A stretch of DNA of 60,705 nt from an uncultured Christensenella sp. (GTDB lineage Bacteria > Bacillota > Clostridia > Christensenellales > Borkfalkiaceae): assembly GCA_910578565.1 (NCBI GenBank), contig CAJTQF010000008.1, positions 1 to 60,705 on the forward strand, given 5' to 3'. Every line of letters starts with the position of its first letter. Within the stretch, counting starts at the first letter, position 1. Shown in pieces: positions 23,711 to 32,069 of this stretch. The notes under the pieces are model-generated. The model ran no database searches, was not told where the DNA came from, and was given only the letters and a program-made list of their open reading frames with translations. The position numbers were made by a program, and so were the translations under genes.

Positions 23711-24730
23711 ATGGCTGTAAAAGCAAAAGCAAAAACCAAGACAAAAAACAATGTAAAAGAAAAACTGGACGCGCTTGTATCCCAGCTTGAAAACGTGGGC
23801 ATTGTCCCCGTAATCAAACTGGATAAGGTGGAAAACGCGGAAAAACTCGCAAAAGCTCTCCGCGACGGCGGCATTAACTGCGCGGAAGTGACTTTCCGTG
23901 CAAAGGGCGCGGACGAAGTGATTAAAAGAATGGTAAAAGCCTATCCCGATATGCTTGTGGGCGCGGGTACCGTTTTAACCTGCGAGCAGGCGGACGCGGC
24001 GGCAAAAGCGGGCGCAAAATTTTGCGTGGCTCCCGGGCTCAACCCGCAGGTTGTGCAACACTGCCTTGACAAGGGCATACCTTTCGCGCCCGGCGTATCG
24101 TCTGCAAGCGAAATAGAGCAGGCGATGGAACTGGGGCTTGATTTTGTAAAATTTTTCCCTGCGGAACAGGCGGGCGGACTTTCTTACATAAAGGCAATTT
24201 CCGCGCCCTATTCTTCAATGCGCTTTATGCCCACAGGCGGCGTTTCGGCAGACAACCTGAATACATATCTCGCTTATAATAAAATAGTCTGCTGCGGCGG
24301 AAGCTGGATAGTTCCCAATAAACTTCTGGACGAAGAAAACTGGGAAGGCATTACAAAACTCTGCCGTGAAGCAATTGACAAAATGCTGGGCTTTACTATG
24401 GTTCACGTGGGGCTCAACTGCGCAAACCCCGAAGAAGCGGAAGCCGTCGCGGACGAATTCGACAATGCGTTCGGCTTTACAAAAAAAGTGGGCAACAGCT
24501 CGGTATTCGCTTCCACCTATATGGAAATGATGAAAGCGCCCTTCCGCGGCACGCACGGGCACATAGCGGTTGCAACCAACTCTGTTAAAAGGGCGGTTTA
24601 CCAGCTAAACCTGCGCGGATACGACGTTGACGAAAGTTCGGTAAAATACAATGCCGACGGCGTTATGAACGTTGCATATCTCAAAAACGAATTCGGCGGC
24701 TTTGCCGTACACCTTGTATTGAAAAAGTAA
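23711..24730 (+). CDS. eda: KDPG aldolase fused to a VOC domain
   Basis: Splits 2-keto-3-deoxy-6-phosphogluconate to pyruvate and glyceraldehyde-3-phosphate, the last step of the hexuronate route. Of 339 residues, about 20-220 form the KDPG/KHG aldolase barrel: VPVIKLDKVENAEKLAKAL, AEVTFRAKGA with the catalytic Glu, VGAGTVLTCEQ, and FVKFFPAE with the Schiff-base Lys. Residues ~225-339 (HVGLNCANPEEAE ... GTHGHIAVATNSV ... GGFAVHLVLKK) look like a glyoxalase/bleomycin-type VOC domain, roughly doubling nothing but adding a second module absent from the 205-residue classical Eda. The N terminus is Lys-rich (MAVKAKAKTKTKNN). It is the first gene of the operon, with AAGGGG upstream. Confidence 0.93.
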   Translation: MAVKAKAKTKTKNNVKEKLDALVSQLENVGIVPVIKLDKVENAEKLAKALRDGGINCAEVTFRAKGADEVIKRMVKAYPDMLVGAGTVLTCEQADAAAKAGAKFCVAPGLNPQVVQHCLDKGIPFAPGVSSASEIEQAMELGLDFVKFFPAEQAGGLSYIKAISAPYSSMRFMPTGGVSADNLNTYLAYNKIVCCGGSWIVPNKLLDEENWEGITKLCREAIDKMLGFTMVHVGLNCANPEEAEAVADEFDNAFGFTKKVGNSSVFASTYMEMMKAPFRGTHGHIAVATNSVKRAVYQLNLRGYDVDESSVKYNADGVMNVAYLKNEFGGFAVHLVLKK

Positions 24731-24769
24731 AAAATAAAAAAATATATATAACGATTAAGGAGAAATAAA

Positions 24770-25801
24770 ATGAAGAAAATTGTAACCATGGGCGAAATTA
24801 TGCTCCGTCTCTCAACCCCCGACAACGAAAAGTTTATTCAGGCAGACGAGTTTGACGTCAACTACGGCGGCGGCGAAGCCAACGTTGCAGTGTCCTGCGC
24901 AAACTACGGACACAGCGCCGAATTCGTTACCGCCGTTCCCGATAACGAGCTGGGCGAGTGCGCGCTTGCCGCTTTGAAAAAGTACGGCGTAAAAACCTGC
25001 CACGTTGCAAAGTGCGGCGAAAGACTTGGTATTTACTACCTTGAAACGGGCGCGGCAATGAGACCTTCGAAAGTCGTTTACGACAGAGCTCATTCTTCAA
25101 TCACCACCGCAACCGCAAAAGATTTCGATTTTGACGCAATTTTCAAGGACTGCGACTGGTTCCACTTCACGGGAATTACCCCCGCCGTATCGGACAGCGC
25201 GGCGGACTTGACCGAAGCCGCTTTGAAAGCCGCAAAAAAACACGGCGTAACCGTTTCGTGCGACCTGAATTTCCGCAAAAAGCTGTGGACGAGCGAAAAG
25301 GCGCAAAAAGTTATGACCAAACTTATGAAATATGTTGACGTATGTATCGGCAACGAAGAAGACGCCGAACTCGTATTAGGTTTCAAACCCGGCAACACCG
25401 ACGTTACCAGCGGCGAACTGGAACTTGCCGGATACAAGTCCATTTTCGAGCAGATGGTTAAAAAATTCAAATTCAAGTATGCAATTTCTTCGTTGCGCGT
25501 AAGCCACTCGGCTTCCGACAACGGCTGGTCCGCATGCATTTATAACGGCGAAACGAAAGAGTTCTACCATTCGAGAGAGTACCGCATTTCTCCCATAGTC
25601 GACAGGGTCGGCGGCGGCGACAGCTTTGCGGGCGGCGTAATATGCGGCTTCCTGGACGGAAAGGACTTTAAGACCGCGCTTGAATTCGGCGTGGCGGCTT
25701 CGGCTCTGAAGCATACCATTCCCGGCGACTTCAACCTTGTTTCGAGAAAGGAAGTCGAAGCGCTTGCCGGCGGCGACGGTTCGGGCAGAGTCCAGAGATA
25801 A
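24770..25801 (+). CDS. kdgK: 2-keto-3-deoxygluconate kinase
   Basis: PfkB-family kinase that phosphorylates KDG to KDPG. The 343 residues open with VTMGEIMLRLSTPDNEKF, typical of KdgK, followed by NYGGGEANVAVSCANYG (substrate loop), and end with the ATP/anion-hole motif DRVGGGDSFAGGV carrying the catalytic Asp. It lies 39 bp after eda with AAGGAGA upstream and no terminator between. A paralogue is encoded at 43223. Confidence 0.94.
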   Translation: MKKIVTMGEIMLRLSTPDNEKFIQADEFDVNYGGGEANVAVSCANYGHSAEFVTAVPDNELGECALAALKKYGVKTCHVAKCGERLGIYYLETGAAMRPSKVVYDRAHSSITTATAKDFDFDAIFKDCDWFHFTGITPAVSDSAADLTEAALKAAKKHGVTVSCDLNFRKKLWTSEKAQKVMTKLMKYVDVCIGNEEDAELVLGFKPGNTDVTSGELELAGYKSIFEQMVKKFKFKYAISSLRVSHSASDNGWSACIYNGETKEFYHSREYRISPIVDRVGGGDSFAGGVICGFLDGKDFKTALEFGVAASALKHTIPGDFNLVSRKEVEALAGGDGSGRVQR

Positions 25802-25915
25802 AAATTATAAATTTGCAGGTAAGTTGCGCCGCAAAATTTAACACGGTTTTTGTAATATAAGTTTTAAGGCGCGCTTCAATTTAAAAATATAAATGCTTAC
25901 GCCGAAAATTTTCAA

Positions 25916-25999
25916 GGGCGGATTCGTTCCGCCCGATAGAGAATTTACGACCAAAGCAATCTCACGGAAAATTTGCGAAGGCAAATTCACGTGAAGGAG
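25916..25999 (+). promoter_or_regulatory. Paired leader motif, copy 1
   Basis: This 204-bp gap holds a hairpin built on GGCGGATTCGTTCCGCC (25917-25933), then after 24 nt the sequence AATCTCACGG (25958-25967), and a second hairpin in which TCACG (25962-25966) pairs with CGTGA (25990-25994) right next to the GGAG ribosome binding site. Inside it AATTTGC-GAAG-GCAAATT forms a perfect 7-bp stem. The same parts in the same order occur before kduI (copy 2). Confidence 0.5.
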
Positions 26000-26005
26000 A
26001 TTTTT

Positions 26006-26851
26006 ATGAAAATTGCTTTCAGAACGCATGATTTGGGCGTTAAAGGACTGGACAACGCGATACAAAAGGCAAAGGATTGCGGTATTTCCGCAGTGCAGCT
26101 TGTGGCGTATAAGTTTATGGACGAAATACCCTACGAAGCGGGCGCGTTGAATGAAGAAAACACCTTGGCTATCGGCAATGCGCTGAATAAGGCTGAAATC
26201 GAAGTGCCGCTCATAGGCGCGTATTTCAATCCCGTGCATTCGGATAAGGAAAAGGTTGTAAAGTGCAAGAGAGTATTTAAAGAGTACTTAAAATATTCGG
26301 CTAATCTGGGCTGTAACATAGTCGGGTCCGAAACGGGCAGTTTCAACGACGACAAGTGGACTTACAACCCCATGAACCGCACGGACGACGCGCTTTGGGA
26401 CGTTGTGGAGACCTTTAAAGAACTGAGCGCATACGCAAAGAGCGTGGGCGCGTACGTCGGAATGGAAGGCGCGGCGGGTCACGTGTGCTGGAACGTTCAG
26501 ACTCTTAAAAGGGCTATAGACGAAATAGGCGCGGACAATATTAAGGTCATATTCGACCTTTACAACTATCTGGACGCTGCAAACTATAAAAAGTATCTTG
26601 AAATTCTGGACGAAGGATTAAGGACTTTTTACGGCAAAATCGTTGTGTTCCATATCAAGGACTGCGTATTCAAAGACGGTCAGTTAAAACAGGTTGCGCC
26701 CGGCAAAGGTATGTTTGATTTTGAAAAAATCTTTGCAAAAATCAAAGCGTACGACAAACACGCGACGCTTGTTCTGGAAGGAACTACCGGCGAAGATATA
26801 GTACCCTGTATTAATTTTATCCGCGATACGTGGGATAAAGCCGGAACTTAA
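26006..26851 (+). CDS. TIM-barrel sugar isomerase/epimerase family protein
   Basis: A 281-residue AP-endonuclease-2-type (xylose-isomerase-like) barrel, as in IolE, IolI and sugar-phosphate isomerases. Metal-site candidates follow the family pattern: Glu in IVGSETGSF (about 110), Glu in VGMEGAAGH (about 148), Asp/His in VIFDLYNYLDA and HIKDCVF, and the late Glu in LVLEGTTGED. ATG at 26006 is chosen for GAAGGAGA. Its place in the hexuronate operon suggests a keto-uronate or keto-sugar epimerase or isomerase, but no step of the known route is missing, so its substrate may be a side-chain sugar of pectin. Function is inference. Confidence 0.75.
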   Translation: MKIAFRTHDLGVKGLDNAIQKAKDCGISAVQLVAYKFMDEIPYEAGALNEENTLAIGNALNKAEIEVPLIGAYFNPVHSDKEKVVKCKRVFKEYLKYSANLGCNIVGSETGSFNDDKWTYNPMNRTDDALWDVVETFKELSAYAKSVGAYVGMEGAAGHVCWNVQTLKRAIDEIGADNIKVIFDLYNYLDAANYKKYLEILDEGLRTFYGKIVVFHIKDCVFKDGQLKQVAPGKGMFDFEKIFAKIKAYDKHATLVLEGTTGEDIVPCINFIRDTWDKAGT

Positions 26852-26881
26852 TTTAAATCAAATACGAAACATTGTCGCCTA

Positions 26882-26964
26882 AAAACGCGTTGGCGGATAA
26901 ATTCCGCCAAGCAGGCGTTTTACGGTAAACATTAATCTCACGGCATATGTTTAATGCGTGAAAG
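26882..26964 (+). promoter_or_regulatory. Paired leader motif, copy 2
   Basis: GGCGGATAAATTCCGCC (26892-26908) sits inside an outer stem (AAAACGC/GCGTTTT). After 25 nt comes AATCTCACGG (26934-26943), and TCACG (26938-26942) pairs with CGTGA (26957-26961) just before AAGGAG. An alternative pairing, CATTAA (26930-26935) with TTAATG (26951-26956), excludes the TCACG/CGTGA stem. Confidence 0.5.
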
Positions 26965-26973
26965 GAGTTATTT

Positions 26974-27843
26974 ATGAAATTCGATATCCGCTATGCTAAT
27001 CATCCCGACGATTCGAAAAAGTACGACACGGAAACGTTAAGGGAAAAATATCTGATTGAAAAACTGTTTGAAGGGGATGAAATTCTTCTGACCTATTCCC
27101 ATCAGGACAGAATTATCGCGGGCGGCGCAATGCCCGTTAAAAAGACCTTGTCTCTCGGCACTTTCAAAGAGCTTGCTACCGCATACTTTCTGGAACGCAG
27201 GGAAATGGGCGTAATTAATATCGGCGGCGCGGGCGTAATCACCCTTGACGGCAAGAAATACGATATAGGCAATAAGGAAGGCATTTATATCGGTATGGGA
27301 ACGAAACAGGTTGAGTTTGCTTCTGCAGACGGCAAAAACCCCGCCAAATTTTACATAAATTCGAGCCCCGCCCACAAGACCTATCCCACGGTAAAAATAG
27401 TTAAACCCGTGGAAGGCAAAAACCCGCCCGAAGGCGTGAAGTACTGCGTGCAGAGACATCTCGGCACGGTTGAAGGGATAAACAAACGCACAATCAACCA
27501 GTTCATTATAGGCGACGTGTGCGAAAGCTGCCAGCTTGCAATGGGTATGACCGAACTTGCGGAAGGCTCCGCCTGGAACACCCTGCCCAGCCACACGCAC
27601 GAAAGAAGAATGGAAGTTTATATGTACTTCGAAGTACCCGAAGACCAGGCTGTCATTCATCTTATGGGCAAACCCGACGAAACCCGTCACATCATTATGC
27701 ACAACGAGCAGGCGGTAATTTCGCCCAGCTGGTCAATACACAGCGGCGTAGGCACCCACAACTATACCTTTATTTGGGGTATGTGCGGCGAAAACCAGAC
27801 CTACGACGATATGGACAATATCAAAACACAGGATCTGAGATAA
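26974..27843 (+). CDS. kduI: 5-keto-4-deoxyuronate isomerase
   Basis: Converts 5-keto-4-deoxyuronate (DKI), formed from unsaturated galacturonate or glucuronate, into 2,5-diketo-3-deoxygluconate for KduD. The 289-residue protein is a two-cupin enzyme with the family's zinc ligands in NTLPSHTHERRMEVYMYFE (His, His, Glu) and the later SPSWSIHSGVGTHNYTFIWG histidine. Length equals the usual 278-280 plus a few residues. AAAGGAG precedes the start. It lies 122 bp after the isomerase gene, behind a structured leader. Confidence 0.95.
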   Translation: MKFDIRYANHPDDSKKYDTETLREKYLIEKLFEGDEILLTYSHQDRIIAGGAMPVKKTLSLGTFKELATAYFLERREMGVINIGGAGVITLDGKKYDIGNKEGIYIGMGTKQVEFASADGKNPAKFYINSSPAHKTYPTVKIVKPVEGKNPPEGVKYCVQRHLGTVEGINKRTINQFIIGDVCESCQLAMGMTELAEGSAWNTLPSHTHERRMEVYMYFEVPEDQAVIHLMGKPDETRHIIMHNEQAVISPSWSIHSGVGTHNYTFIWGMCGENQTYDDMDNIKTQDLR

Positions 27844-27977
27844 TCGGCAAAAATCCGTTTGCGTAAATTCCGGCGGGAAGGGCGGTACACCGTTATACTG
27901 TAAAATCAAATAGCCACGTTCCTGCGGGAAATAACGTAAACAATTACAATAAAAATTATTATTAGGGGAAAAACAAA

Positions 27978-29084
27978 ATGGCACAACTTAAATTTGTAGA
28001 CGTAAATAAAGTATATCCCAACGGATATCACGCCGTACACGATTTTAATATGGAAATCAAAGACGGTGAATTTATATGTCTGGTAGGCGATTCGGGTTGC
28101 GGTAAGTCAACCACTCTGAGAATGATTGCGGGACTCGAAGACATAACTTCTGGCGAGTTTTATATCGACGGCGTGCTGTCAAACCAAAAGTCTTCAAGGG
28201 ACAGGGGTATTGCAATGGTGTTCCAGTCCTACGCGCTTTATCCGCATCTGACGGTATATGAAAATCTTGCGTTCGGTCTTACTCTCGAAGGTATCGACGC
28301 GGACGTTATAGAAGAAAAGGTTCAGGCAACGGCAAAAATTCTGGGACTTACGGACTACCTTGAAAGGTTCCCCCGCCAGCTGTCGGGCGGACAGTGCCAG
28401 CGTGTAGCCGTGGGTCGCGCGCTGATAAGAAAGGTTAATATCTTCCTTATGGACGAACCGCTTTCAAACCTTGACGCAAAACAGCGCGTTACCATGCGTT
28501 CCGAAATCAAGCAGATTCACCGTTCGGTCGGCGCGACGACTATTTACGTCACTCACGACCAGACGGAAGCTATGACCATGTCGGACAGAATAGTGGTTAT
28601 GAAATCGGGCGGATACGTACAGCAGATAGGTACACCGTTCGAACTGTATTTTTATCCGCAGAACCTGTTCGTCGCGGGCTTTATAGGCGAGCCGCCCATG
28701 AACTTTATAAGGGGAGTTGTCGAAGACGGCAAACTGAAAGGCTACGGCTACGACCTTAAACCCATTGTTAAAAACGTAAAGGCGATTGAAGGCAAGGAAG
28801 TGGTGTTTGCGTTCAGACCCGAAGCGGTAAAACTCGGCAAATCCAAGACCGCATACACCTTGAACTCGGTTGTGGAACTTACCGAACTTCTGGGCGACAC
28901 CACCAACGTATACGCCACCGTCGAAAACGAAGACGGCGCAAAGACCAACGTTATTTTAAAGGTAAACCCGCACGATACGCCCAAAATGGGTTCTAACTTC
29001 AGATTTATAGTTCCCTATAAATCCGCATATCTCTTCGACTCGGAAACCGAACAGATTATCGAAAACGACATTGTGAGAAAGTAA
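27978..29084 (+). CDS. ABC transporter ATP-binding protein, MsmX/UgpC type
   Basis: A 368-residue ATPase of the carbohydrate (CUT1) ABC importers. Visible motifs are Walker A GDSGCGKST near 38, the Q-loop VFQSYALYPHLT, signature LSGGQ near 135, Walker B IFLMDEPLSNLD, the H-loop VTHDQTEAMT, and a C-terminal OB-like regulatory domain (about 240-368). No permease or binding-protein gene is present in the window. In Firmicutes one such ATPase often energises many sugar importers, so it probably serves uronate-oligomer permeases encoded elsewhere. Confidence 0.92.
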   Translation: MAQLKFVDVNKVYPNGYHAVHDFNMEIKDGEFICLVGDSGCGKSTTLRMIAGLEDITSGEFYIDGVLSNQKSSRDRGIAMVFQSYALYPHLTVYENLAFGLTLEGIDADVIEEKVQATAKILGLTDYLERFPRQLSGGQCQRVAVGRALIRKVNIFLMDEPLSNLDAKQRVTMRSEIKQIHRSVGATTIYVTHDQTEAMTMSDRIVVMKSGGYVQQIGTPFELYFYPQNLFVAGFIGEPPMNFIRGVVEDGKLKGYGYDLKPIVKNVKAIEGKEVVFAFRPEAVKLGKSKTAYTLNSVVELTELLGDTTNVYATVENEDGAKTNVILKVNPHDTPKMGSNFRFIVPYKSAYLFDSETEQIIENDIVRK

Positions 29085-29098
29085 TAAGGGGTACGATA

Positions 29099-30565
29099 AT
29101 GGAATTATTAAGTAAAAATTTACACAAAAAGCCCGTAAGACCCGTAAAAATCATGCAGTTCGGCGAAGGCAACTTTCTCAGGGCGTTCGTTGAATGGATT
29201 ATACAGGACTTAAACGACAAGGGCGCAATCAACGCGGACGTCGCGGTAGTGCAGCCTATGCCCTTCGGCAGGGTGAAAGAACTTGCCGACCAAAACGGAC
29301 TTTACACTCTCCGTCTGGAAGGAATAGATAACGGCAAACAGGTAAAAACCAGCCGCGTAATAGACGTAATAGGCGATTGCATAAATCCCTTTACCGAGTA
29401 CGAAAAATTTCTGAAATACGGCGAGAGCGAAGAGCTTGAAGTAATTATTTCGAACACTACCGAAGCGGGTATTGCCGTCGACCCGACCGATACCGATTTT
29501 TCCGTCTGCCCCAAGAGCTATCCGGGTAAACTTCTCGCGCTCTTAAAAAGGCGTTACGACAAATTCAACGGCGACGCGGGCAAGGGGCTTGCAATTGTTC
29601 CCTGCGAGCTTATAGACAACAACGGCAACGAACTTTACCGCTGCCTTACCGAGCTTGCGGTAATAAACAAGATGGATGAAAAATTCATTAAGTGGATGCA
29701 GACAGCAAACCACTTTACGTCCACGCTGGTAGACAGAATCGTCCCCGGCTATCCCGCTGCGGAAATAGAAGATATCCGCAAGGAAACGGGATATCTTGAC
29801 AACAACGTTGTCAAGGGCGAAATTTTCCACCTTTGGGTTCTTAAAAAGGAAGCGCACGTGCAGAAAGTTCTGCCCGCGGATAAGACGGGACTCAACGTTA
29901 TTTTTGCGGACGACATTAAGCCTTACAAACAGAGAAAGGTTAAAATTTTAAACGGCTCGCACACGGCTATGGTTCCCGTGGCGTACCTTTGCGGAATCGA
30001 TACCGTCGGCGAAGCGGTGAACGACCCGGTAATAGGCAAGTTTGTGCGCGACTTCGTTTTTGAAGAAGTAAATCCCACAATCGCGCTGCCGCAGGACCAG
30101 ATGGTCGCGTTTGCAAACAGCGTAATAGAAAGATATCAAAATCCTTTCATCCGCCACGAGCTTATGTCGATAGCTCTCAATTCCACAACCAAGTTCAGGA
30201 CAAGGCTTTTGCCCACGCTTGAAGATTACGTTAAAATAAACAAATCTCTTCCCCATCATTTGCTGTTTGCGTTTGCGGCTCTTGTTGAATTCCACAAGGG
30301 AGTAAGGGGCAGTGAGAAAATAGCGCTCAAAGACGACCCCGCATATCTTGCGCACTGGTCTGAACTGTGGGCGGGTTTTAACGGTGATTACGAAAAACTC
30401 GCAAAAGCCGCACTGGGCTGGAAAGAAGCGTGGGAAACCGATATGAACGCTATCCACCCCGAAATCTGCGCGACCGTGGCAAGGTATCTTAAAGCTATGG
30501 ATACCAAGGGTATGAGAGCGGCTTTGGAGTGTTTTGTAAGCGGCTGCAAAAACAATTGCAAATAA
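29099..30565 (+). CDS. uxaB: Tagaturonate reductase (altronate oxidoreductase)
   Basis: Reduces D-tagaturonate to D-altronate with NADH, the second step of galacturonate breakdown. The 488-residue product belongs to the mannitol/polyol dehydrogenase family: N-terminal Rossmann segment KIMQFGEGNFLRAFVEW (about 17-33), the mid segment SNTTEAGI, and the C-terminal helical domain with the catalytic lysine in KVKILNGSHTAMVP near 283-296. It starts 14 bp after the ABC ATPase gene. UxaB rather than UxuB (fructuronate reductase) is favoured by the length, the GEGNFLRAF start and the adjacent uxaA. Confidence 0.92.
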   Translation: MELLSKNLHKKPVRPVKIMQFGEGNFLRAFVEWIIQDLNDKGAINADVAVVQPMPFGRVKELADQNGLYTLRLEGIDNGKQVKTSRVIDVIGDCINPFTEYEKFLKYGESEELEVIISNTTEAGIAVDPTDTDFSVCPKSYPGKLLALLKRRYDKFNGDAGKGLAIVPCELIDNNGNELYRCLTELAVINKMDEKFIKWMQTANHFTSTLVDRIVPGYPAAEIEDIRKETGYLDNNVVKGEIFHLWVLKKEAHVQKVLPADKTGLNVIFADDIKPYKQRKVKILNGSHTAMVPVAYLCGIDTVGEAVNDPVIGKFVRDFVFEEVNPTIALPQDQMVAFANSVIERYQNPFIRHELMSIALNSTTKFRTRLLPTLEDYVKINKSLPHHLLFAFAALVEFHKGVRGSEKIALKDDPAYLAHWSELWAGFNGDYEKLAKAALGWKEAWETDMNAIHPEICATVARYLKAMDTKGMRAALECFVSGCKNNCK

Positions 30566-30596
30566 ACCTGACGCCTTAAATTACAAAGGGGTAACA

Positions 30597-32069
30597 ATGA
30601 CAAAAAAAACAATTATAATAAACGGGCTTGACAACGTAGCCGTTGCCCTGACCGACTTGAAAAAGGGCGAAACCCATGAAGGCGTAACCCTTACGGAAGA
30701 CGTGACAAAGGGTCATAAATTCGCACTTAAAAATATTGAAAAGGGCGGACAGGTAATAAAGTACGGCAACCCCATAGCTTACGCCACCGCCGATATCGGC
30801 AAGGGCGCGCACGTACATACCCACAACATCAAGACAAATCTTTCGGAAAATCTTGAATATACCTACAATAAAATTCCTACCGGACTGCCTGCGGTAAAGA
30901 GCAGAAAGGTAAACGTTTACAAGCGCGCAAACGGTGAAGCCGGCATACGTAACGAGCTGTGGATTATCCCCACCGTGGGCTGCGTAAACGGGCAGGCGAA
31001 ACTGATACTCGAAACTTTCATAAAGAAGTACGGCACGGACGGTTTTGACGGAGCGTTTACTTACACGCATCCTTACGGCTGTTCGCAGCTGGGCGACGAC
31101 CACGAAAGGACCAAACTTATTTTGCAGAAAATGGTCCGCCACCCCAACGCGGGCGGCGTGCTGGTGCTCGGACTGGGCTGTGAAAACAACCAGATGTCCG
31201 CCTTCCGCGAAACGCTTGGCAAAGTGGACGAAAGCCGCGTAAAGTTTCTTGTCTGCCAGGACGAAGAAGACGAAATCGAAAGCGGCGTAAAATTGTTGAA
31301 AGAAATTGCCGACGTAATAAAAAAGGACAGGCGTGAAGAAGCCGATATATCCTGCCTTAAAGTCGGGCTTAAATGCGGCGGCAGCGACGGGCTTTCGGGC
31401 ATCACCGCAAACCCTTTGGTCGGCAGATTTTCCGACTATATAGTGGCAGCGGGCGGCACGACGGTTCTTACCGAAGTACCCGAAATGTTCGGGGCGGAAC
31501 AGCTTTTAATGAACAGGGCAAAGGATAAAAAGACCTTTGAAAAGGTGGTGAACCTTATCAACGGATTTAAGGACTACTTCCGCCGCAACGGTCAGGAAGT
31601 GTATGAAAATCCTTCCCCCGGCAACAAGGCGGGCGGCATAACCACGCTTGAAGACAAGTCGCTGGGCTGTACGCAGAAGTCGGGCGCGGGTCCCGTGCAG
31701 GATGTGGTTCTGGACGACGGATATATAACCGAAAAGGGACTCAACCTTCTGAACGGACCGGGCAACGATATGTGCGCCGTGACCAATTTGGGCGCGGCAG
31801 GGTGTCATCTGGTACTCTTCACCACGGGCAGGGGCACGCCTTTCGGTGGCTTTGTCCCCACGGTTAAAATTGCCACCAATTCCGAACTTGCGGCAAAAAA
31901 ATCAAACTGGATAGACTTTAACGCGGGCGCTGTTCTGGACACCGACTTCGACGTTCAGCTTGAAAATTTAATTAATCTTGTCGTCGATGTGGCAAACGGC
32001 AGACAGACCAAAAACGAAATTAACCAAACCAAAGAAATTGCAATATTCAAAACGGGGGTGACCTTATAA
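30597..32069 (+). CDS. uxaA: Altronate dehydratase
   Basis: Dehydrates D-altronate to 2-keto-3-deoxygluconate. The 490-residue protein has the N-terminal SAF domain (first ~95 residues, with HKFALKNIEKGGQVIKYG) and the large UxaA catalytic domain: GIRNELWIIPTVGCVN, THPYGCSQLGDDHERT, LGLGCENNQ and LKCGGSDGLSGITANP, with conserved cysteines expected to bind iron. Its stop codon overlaps the uxaC start by 1 nt, so the two are translationally coupled. Confidence 0.95.
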   Translation: MTKKTIIINGLDNVAVALTDLKKGETHEGVTLTEDVTKGHKFALKNIEKGGQVIKYGNPIAYATADIGKGAHVHTHNIKTNLSENLEYTYNKIPTGLPAVKSRKVNVYKRANGEAGIRNELWIIPTVGCVNGQAKLILETFIKKYGTDGFDGAFTYTHPYGCSQLGDDHERTKLILQKMVRHPNAGGVLVLGLGCENNQMSAFRETLGKVDESRVKFLVCQDEEDEIESGVKLLKEIADVIKKDRREEADISCLKVGLKCGGSDGLSGITANPLVGRFSDYIVAAGGTTVLTEVPEMFGAEQLLMNRAKDKKTFEKVVNLINGFKDYFRRNGQEVYENPSPGNKAGGITTLEDKSLGCTQKSGAGPVQDVVLDDGYITEKGLNLLNGPGNDMCAVTNLGAAGCHLVLFTTGRGTPFGGFVPTVKIATNSELAAKKSNWIDFNAGAVLDTDFDVQLENLINLVVDVANGRQTKNEINQTKEIAIFKTGVTL

